NCBI GenBank assembly: GCA_028874795.1 | Contig: JAPPHT010000070.1 | Coordinates: 127,058-191,057 of the forward strand | Direction of reading: 5' to 3' | From: Chloroflexota bacterium | GTDB lineage: Bacteria > Chloroflexota > Dehalococcoidia > Lucifugimonadales > Australimonadaceae | Length of the DNA: 64,000 nt | In this document: positions 59,901 to 64,000 of the stretch, one piece after another | Layout: the number at the start of each line of letters is the position of its first letter | Position numbering within the stretch: the first letter of the stretch is position 1 | Position numbers and translations under genes: made by a program | Notes under the pieces: model-generated | Databases searched by the model: none | What the model was told of the DNA's origin: nothing | What the model saw: only the letters and a program-made list of their open reading frames with translations

Positions 59901-60577
59901 ACGCAAGCCCGTTCCGCGACCACGCCGCAGCATGGCGGGCCGAGATCACCGTCGGCATCCTGTACGATGCACGCACGCCCAGCACTGAGCTGATCGAGAG
60001 CCTCGACCGCGAGGGAGTGCAGTTCGGCCCGGCCGATGACGTGACGAGCCCCCATGCGTTCGTCCTCGACCTCGTGGATGTAGACCGGCGCCGCGCCGAG
60101 TCGATGTCCGGCGCGTACGTCAAGAGCCTGCGCCCGGTCATAGCCGTGCTCTCACGGAGCCATCTGGAGGCCCCGGACCTGAGCATCGCCGCGGACGATT
60201 TCATCATCGCTCCATGGGAAGCGGGGGAGCTCGCCCTCCGCATCAACAAGCTGCTGGAACGAAAGGCCCCGGCCGACGACCCCGGGGTCATCCGCGTCGG
60301 CGATCTGGTCATCAACCCCAGCCGCTACGACGTCTTCCTCGCGGGCAGACCGGTCGTGCTGGCGTTCAAGGAGTACGAGCTCCTCAAGCTCATGGCTGCC
60401 AACCCCGGCCGCGTCTACAGCCGCGAGACGCTGTTGGAGCAGGTGTGGGGCTACCAGTACTTCGGCGGCACCCGCACGGTGGACGTGCACATCCGCCGCC
60501 TCCGCAGCAAGATCGAGGACGCCTCGCACACCTTCATCGACACTGTCTGGAACGTCGGCTACCGCTTCCGCGGCTGA
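59894..60577 (+). CDS. OmpR-type response regulator with degenerate receiver
   Basis: The 227-aa protein starts at GTG overlapping the cysM stop. The C-terminal winged helix is fully canonical (FKEYELLKLMAANPGRVYSRETLLEQVWG, landmarks ELLKLMAANPGRVYSRE and TVDVHIRRLRSKIE; ends VGYRFRG). The N-terminal receiver (about 10-120) is not: the first strand reads VGILYDAR instead of an acidic pair, and the conserved Lys before Pro is replaced (DDFIIAPW where families have DYxTKPF), although an Asp remains in FVLDLVD. No histidine kinase is adjacent. Phosphorylation-independent function is inferred; the gene may respond with the sulfur genes upstream. Confidence 0.88.
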   Translation: MVDASPFRDHAAAWRAEITVGILYDARTPSTELIESLDREGVQFGPADDVTSPHAFVLDLVDVDRRRAESMSGAYVKSLRPVIAVLSRSHLEAPDLSIAADDFIIAPWEAGELALRINKLLERKAPADDPGVIRVGDLVINPSRYDVFLAGRPVVLAFKEYELLKLMAANPGRVYSRETLLEQVWGYQYFGGTRTVDVHIRRLRSKIEDASHTFIDTVWNVGYRFRG

Positions 60578-60585
60578 CTGCTGAC

Positions 60586-60635
60586 CGGTCATTCCCGCGC
60601 AGGCCCGCGCTTCAGCGCGCAATCTCGCAGCCCGG
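60586..60635. repeat. Family A/D repeat fragment
   Basis: GTCATTCCCGCGCAGGCCCGCGCTTCAGCGCGC-type sequence lies between the regulator and fmdB-like genes (landmarks CATTCCCGC and the inverted GCGCTTCAGCGC). A TGTACCAT stretch at about 60649 may be a -10 for the next gene. Confidence 0.45.
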
Positions 60636-60678
60636 GTGGGGTGTGGTGTACCATGTCCCCGCTGGCAAGGAGGGAGCC

Positions 60679-60900
60679 ATGCCCCTGTACGAGTACGTCT
60701 GCGATGCCTGCGACTCCCGGTTCGAGCGTCTGCAGCCCATGTCGGCGGCCCACGTCGCCGGCTGCCCGGATTGCGGCGAGGAAGCGAAGCGCGTCCTCTC
60801 GGTCTTTGCCGCGCAGGTCGCCGTCGGCGCGGGCGCGGGCCCTTCACCCGTCGGCCCGCTCAGCGGAGCCTGTTGCGGCGGCGCCTGCGGCTGCGGCTAG
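60679..60900 (+). CDS. FmdB-family zinc ribbon protein
   Basis: The 73-aa protein opens MPLYEYVCDACDSRFERLQ and carries a second pair CPDC, the FmdB/CxxC_CxxC-SSSS zinc ribbon fold. The tail is Gly/Cys-rich (CCGGACGCG), as in many members. AAGGAGGGA precedes the ATG. Function is unknown; it was first linked to formamidase regulation. Its TAG stop shares the palindrome CTAG with the stop of the convergent gene. Confidence 0.88.
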   Translation: MPLYEYVCDACDSRFERLQPMSAAHVAGCPDCGEEAKRVLSVFAAQVAVGAGAGPSPVGPLSGACCGGACGCG

Positions 60901-61826
60901 CAGGTCCCTTCCAGCAGCGTGCGGGCCTCTTCCTCGTGCATGCGCAATACCCATAGTCCGTGCGCCGTGAACTGATTCTGCCCCCATGCTGCGTAACCGG
61001 CCTGTGCCGGACGCACCATCGACCTGATACCGGCATCGCGCAGCAGGCCCTCAGCCATGCGGGCTTCCAGCTCGTTGGGGTACGTGTGTAGGCACGTGAG
61101 GGTGTCGGACTGCTCCGAGCCCGAGCGCTGCCGGCTGCCGTACCGGCGCACCGCACCGCTCACCCACCATAGAACCCCCGTCTCCAGCAGGATGAGCACG
61201 CCGATCAACAGGGTGATGTCCCGCCAGAAGCCGAACGGGAACACCTGCACGAGGAACTCCGTGCGCGGATCGAACACCCAGTTCCCCTGCGGGAACCCGA
61301 TGTAGTGGAAGACGATGAACACCTGCCGGAACGCCACGGCGCTGAGCAGTCCGAGGACGAGTATCACCGCGGCCGTCACGACGGCGCCTCTCCTCATCCA
61401 CGACGCCACGACCAGCAATGCCTCCAGCCGCAGTCGCCAGGCCGCGAGCAGCGCAAGCGCGACCAACAGCACGGCCGATATCGTCTGCACTCGGTAGACG
61501 CGCAGGAAGAGCGCCTTCACGTCCGCCATGTGTGAGACTTCGTTCTCGTTGAACAGGGTTCGAGGAACGCCGTGGACCCGCACCGTAACCGACAGAGGGC
61601 TATCGTCCCCGCTGGCGAAGTACGCCTGCACCTCCCGCCCCACGTGGGCCAGGCCCTCGGGCGTGATGCCCGTACGCTCCGACACCGAGTGCCGCTCGAA
61701 CAGCGCCTCGTACAGCGGCAGGCTGTCCGCCGCGCACCGCACCGTCGTCGTCACCAGCAGCAACCCCAGCGCGACCGGCGCGACCCACCCCGCGATGCGC
61801 CACGGCTCCTTCAACATCCGCCCCAT
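60897..61826 (-). CDS. DUF1461 (TIGR01906-like) membrane protein with C-terminal DUF2007-like domain
   Basis: The 309-aa protein begins with one TM segment (about 10-28), an extracytoplasmic part with LFNENEVSHMADVKALF (about 91-107), three further TM segments, and FHYIGFPQGNWVFDPRTEFLVQVFPFGFW (landmarks GFPQGNWVFDP and VFPFGFW), characteristic of the DUF1461 family. After about residue 240 a soluble domain reads TYPNELEARMAEGLLRDAGI, like DUF2007. Function is unknown. A TAGAAT -10 sits 6 nt before the ATG, implying a leaderless mRNA. Confidence 0.82.
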   Translation of the reverse strand: MGRMLKEPWRIAGWVAPVALGLLLVTTTVRCAADSLPLYEALFERHSVSERTGITPEGLAHVGREVQAYFASGDDSPLSVTVRVHGVPRTLFNENEVSHMADVKALFLRVYRVQTISAVLLVALALLAAWRLRLEALLVVASWMRRGAVVTAAVILVLGLLSAVAFRQVFIVFHYIGFPQGNWVFDPRTEFLVQVFPFGFWRDITLLIGVLILLETGVLWWVSGAVRRYGSRQRSGSEQSDTLTCLHTYPNELEARMAEGLLRDAGIRSMVRPAQAGYAAWGQNQFTAHGLWVLRMHEEEARTLLEGTC

Positions 61827-61832
61827 ACCCCG

Positions 61833-61838
61833 ATTCTA
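61833..61838 (-). promoter_or_regulatory. -10 box giving a leaderless DUF1461 mRNA
   Basis: The minus strand reads GGATAGAATCGGGGT then ATG. TAGAAT ends 6 nt before the start codon, the same geometry as at 3749-3754. There is no Shine-Dalgarno. Confidence 0.5.
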
Positions 61839-61849
61839 TCCGCGTGCAA

Positions 61850-62050
61850 CTCGTCGTTCCTGCGAAGAGGGCGTCCGTCATTCTCGCACCGGCGGGAATC
61901 CAGGGTGCGCGGGCAGCGCACGCGGTGGGGTTGGCGGGAGGGGCTGTCATGCTGAGCGGAGCCCGCGCCTAGCGCGCAGCATCCTCTCGGGCGGCCTGAC
62001 TCCCCTCGCCCACTGGGAGAGGGGCCGGGGGGTGAGGGTTGAGATGTCCG
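61850..62050. repeat. Repeat-filled spacer (families A, D, B)
   Basis: Family A lies at about 61858-61925 (tail GGGTGCGCGGGCAGCGCACGCGGTGGGG), family D at about 61947-61992 and family B at about 61996-62042. The order A-D-B is the same as in the spacer at 981-1206. No gene is supported. Confidence 0.65.
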
Positions 62051-62069
62051 AACGCCCGAGGCCATCCGC

Positions 62070-62075
62070 TATAAT
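62070..62075 (+). promoter_or_regulatory. -10 box of mazG
   Basis: A perfect TATAAT, with no recognisable -35 at 16-18 nt. The transcript would start about 10 nt before the GTG at 62093. Confidence 0.45.
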
Positions 62076-62092
62076 CCGGGCACCCACTCCTT

Positions 62093-62881
62093 GTGGAGCC
62101 GCCCTTGTCTGACAGCTTCGACACACTCCTGGAAACGATGCGCCGCCTGCGCGACCCGGTGTCCGGCTGTCCGTGGGACCTGGAGCAGACCCACGACTCG
62201 CTCAGGGGCTCGCTGCTGGAGGAGACCTACGAGGCGATGGACGCCATGGCCTCCGGCGAGCGCACGGCATTGGTCGAGGAGCTCGGCGACCTCCTCCTGC
62301 ACGTCATCTTCCATGCCCAGATCGGCGCGGATGAGGGAACGTTCACGATGGACGACGTTGCGGCGCAACTCAACCAGAAGCTCGTGCGTCGTCACCCGCA
62401 CGTCTTCGAGGACGCCACGGCGCGTACGGCGACCGAGGTCACCGGGCAGTGGGAGCGCCTGAAGGCGGAGGAGCGCTCCAATAAGGGCGAGGCTGAGCGA
62501 TCCATGCTGGCCGGCGTCTCCCGTGCCATGCCGGCTCTCGCCTACGCCCACTCAGTCCTCAGCCGCGCCCGGAGGGCCGGGTTCGACTGGGACGACCCGG
62601 ACACCGCCTTCGACAAGGTGGCCGAGGAAGCCACGGAACTGCGGGAGACCGAAACCCCTCAACGCCGTGAGGAAGAGTTCGGCGACCTCCTCCTGGCCCT
62701 CGTCGCCGCTGCGCATCGCATGGATATCGACCCGGAGCAGGCCCTGCGCGGTGCGAATGACCGCTTCGTTACCCGCTTCCAGCACGTCGAGCAGGCAGTG
62801 CGCCGAAGGGGCCGCACGCTGGCAGAGACCCCCACCGCTGAGAAACTCGCGATGTGGGAGCAGGCGAAATCTCCGGAATGA
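62093..62881 (+). CDS. mazG: MazG-family nucleoside triphosphate pyrophosphohydrolase
   Basis: The 262-aa enzyme hydrolyses (d)NTPs to monophosphates and pyrophosphate and limits damaged nucleotides or (p)ppGpp effects. It has two MazG halves: LRDPVSGCPWDLEQTHDSL, EETYEAMDAM and EELGDLLLHVIFHAQIG in the first (metal-binding ExxE...ExxD), and EEFGDLLLALVAAAHRMDID in the second, followed by RFVTRFQHVE. The start is GTG at 62093; a TTG at 62105 is possible. Length is standard. Confidence 0.94.
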   Translation: MEPPLSDSFDTLLETMRRLRDPVSGCPWDLEQTHDSLRGSLLEETYEAMDAMASGERTALVEELGDLLLHVIFHAQIGADEGTFTMDDVAAQLNQKLVRRHPHVFEDATARTATEVTGQWERLKAEERSNKGEAERSMLAGVSRAMPALAYAHSVLSRARRAGFDWDDPDTAFDKVAEEATELRETETPQRREEEFGDLLLALVAAAHRMDIDPEQALRGANDRFVTRFQHVEQAVRRRGRTLAETPTAEKLAMWEQAKSPE

Positions 62882-63111
62882 AGAGAACCGGCGATGCCTG
62901 CGGCTCGTATATGTAGGAGAGTCTGATCCCCTTGCCGTTGAGGAAGGGGTTGGGATGAGGGTGAACTGGTAGGGAGGAGCGCCTGACCGGGGAGTGCAGA
63001 GGGGAATTCTCCTCTGCCGGGGGTGTGGGGGTGTCCCCCACAAGCGTGTCGGGCGGGTGGGTGGGAAGAACTACGCTCCCCGGTTGGTGAGCAGAAGTCA
63101 CCTGCCATGGG
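62882..63111. repeat. Spacer with family C repeat
   Basis: About 62926-62964 is a family C copy (TCCCCTTGCCGTTGAGGAAGGGG then GGGATGAGGGTGA). The rest (about 62990-63060) is G-rich with the opposed pair GGGGTGTGGGG/CCCCCAC and holds no recognisable gene. Confidence 0.45.
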
Positions 63112-63145
63112 TATAATTGCCGGTTGGACGCTCAATTGAACGTCC
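63112..63145 (+). promoter_or_regulatory. -10 box and 20-nt palindrome upstream of the exported protein
   Basis: TATAAT at 63112-63117 is followed at 63126-63145 by GGACGCTCAATTGAACGTCC, a palindrome with one mismatched pair centred on TCAATTGA. Its position just past the -10 suits an operator or a 5' hairpin. Confidence 0.45.
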
Positions 63146-63169
63146 CACAGAACGAAACATCGTGAGGTA

Positions 63170-63973
63170 ATGGGAAGTATGCGTATAGGACGGGTTGTCT
63201 TGATGCTGGCCACGCTTGCCGTGGCCCTCGGCCTGCACACGACGACGGTGCTCGCCCAGGACTCTGCGGACGTGCGGCTGGATTCCGCGGTGCGCTCCCT
63301 GGAGATGGGGCCGCGCGAGACTCGCGCCGACCTGACCGTCGACCTCTACAACACGACCTCGGAACGCCGACTGGTCAAGATCGTCCTGGAGCGCACACCC
63401 CCGGGTTGGGACGTCGCGGTCTGGGACCGGTTCTTCGACTTCAAGATCGATGAGATCGTCGTTGAGCCTCCGGCGCCCGACGACACGGGTCCGAGCCAGA
63501 GCCTCCGTCTCCGTGTGGACTTTCCGGACGAGCGACCGCCTGCGCGTGACTACTCCTTCGTGATGCGCGTCACCTCGCCGGACGGCAGCGTTGAGTACGA
63601 CCGCGCGAGCTACACCATCAAGGTGCCGGAGCCTCCCGCCCCCACGGACACCGGCGTGTCCATCGGCGTCACGTATCCCGTTCTGAGCGGCCCCGCTTCC
63701 AGCGAATTCGAGTTCGAGATCGTGATAGACAACGACACCGGGGCGGACACCTCCTTCGACCTGACCGGGGGGGCCCTCGACGAGAACGGACAGCCGCTCA
63801 CCGGTTGGGACATCAGCTTCGCTCCCGCCTTCGGCGCAGAGCGCATCATCTCCAGCATCAGCGTTGGCGACGCGCTCAACGAGCGCGTCGACGTGCGTGT
63901 CTCCATGCCGCCGAACACATCGCCCCGCCGCAACATAAAACCCCAACACCTAAAACGCGAAGCAGGCGTATAG
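63170..63973 (+). CDS. Exported protein with NEW3-like beta-sandwich domains
   Basis: The 267-aa frame begins with a signal peptide (MRIGRVVLMLATLAVALGL from the ATG at 63179, cleavage near VLAQ). Two repeats of about 110 residues follow, each an immunoglobulin-like sandwich of the NEW3/NPCBM-associated type (LEMGPRETRADLTVDLYNTTSERR; FEFEIVIDNDTGADTSFDLT; landmarks only). An all-extracellular, possibly membrane-tethered role is inferred. The last 14 residues (from PRRNIKPQHLKRE) do not resemble the repeat and are basic, and the composition shifts, so the 3' end may be frameshifted or the true gene continues past the window. MGSM at 63170 is an alternative start. Confidence 0.7.
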   Translation: MGSMRIGRVVLMLATLAVALGLHTTTVLAQDSADVRLDSAVRSLEMGPRETRADLTVDLYNTTSERRLVKIVLERTPPGWDVAVWDRFFDFKIDEIVVEPPAPDDTGPSQSLRLRVDFPDERPPARDYSFVMRVTSPDGSVEYDRASYTIKVPEPPAPTDTGVSIGVTYPVLSGPASSEFEFEIVIDNDTGADTSFDLTGGALDENGQPLTGWDISFAPAFGAERIISSISVGDALNERVDVRVSMPPNTSPRRNIKPQHLKREAGV

Positions 63974-64000
63974 GCGGACGCCCATTATGGCGTTAACCAA

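Overview
The window is GC-rich, gene-dense bacterial chromosome with tightly packed, often 4-nt-overlapping operons. It looks like Chloroflexota, probably a Dehalococcoidia/SAR202-type lineage. The supporting features are an 11-gene nuoABCDHIJKLMN cluster without nuoEFG, a very large membrane glycosyltransferase of the Chloroflexi/archaea 'YYY' (DUF2298) type, an Rrf2-MoeB-CysM cluster, a T-box-controlled trp operon, and many small hairpin repeats in the spacers between operons. The taxonomic call is inference. No rRNA, tRNA, CRISPR array or insertion sequence was seen.

Layout. 0.3-1.0 kb: a TlpA-like thioredoxin lipoprotein whose first redox-motif cysteine codon is an in-frame TGA followed at once by a SECIS-like hairpin, so it is a candidate selenoprotein. 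1.3-2.7 kb: two subunits (CoxS, CoxM) of a xanthine-dehydrogenase/CO-dehydrogenase-family molybdoenzyme, without the large subunit. 2.8-8.7 kb: a CysM-like synthase divergent from a K+ uptake operon (TrkH, three RCK proteins, a Usp) that ends in prephenate dehydratase. 8.7-17.3 kb: a small membrane protein, the 1,479-aa glycosyltransferase, gapA, and a SLOG-eno-VOC operon. 17.3-19.7 kb: repeat-rich spacers around a RepA-like ATPase that carries repeat sequence inside its reading frame. 19.7-30.0 kb: the Nuo cluster, a proton-pumping module with no NADH-input subunits here. 30.1-36.9 kb: trpE-G-(membrane protein)-D-C-F-B behind a tRNA-Trp T-box; trpA is absent. 37-47.5 kb: gltBD, and glnA downstream of ppdK, which together are the GS-GOGAT ammonia-assimilation route plus a PEP/pyruvate switch.

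47.6-57.4 kb: housekeeping genes (plsC, cmk, gyrB, pyrE, nadD, obgE, dnaA, fmt, rplY). 57.5-60.6 kb: Rrf2 regulator, MoeB/ThiF-like activator, second CysM-like synthase, and an orphan OmpR-type regulator with a degenerate receiver. 60.7-64 kb: FmdB zinc ribbon, a DUF1461 membrane protein with a DUF2007-like tail, MazG, and an exported beta-sandwich protein whose frame breaks down near the right edge.

Promoters. A -10 of TAGAAT recurs. In several genes the -10 lies only 6-7 nt before the start codon, which implies leaderless mRNAs next to genes with ordinary Shine-Dalgarno sites. All functions are read from protein motifs and gene order; no database search was run.
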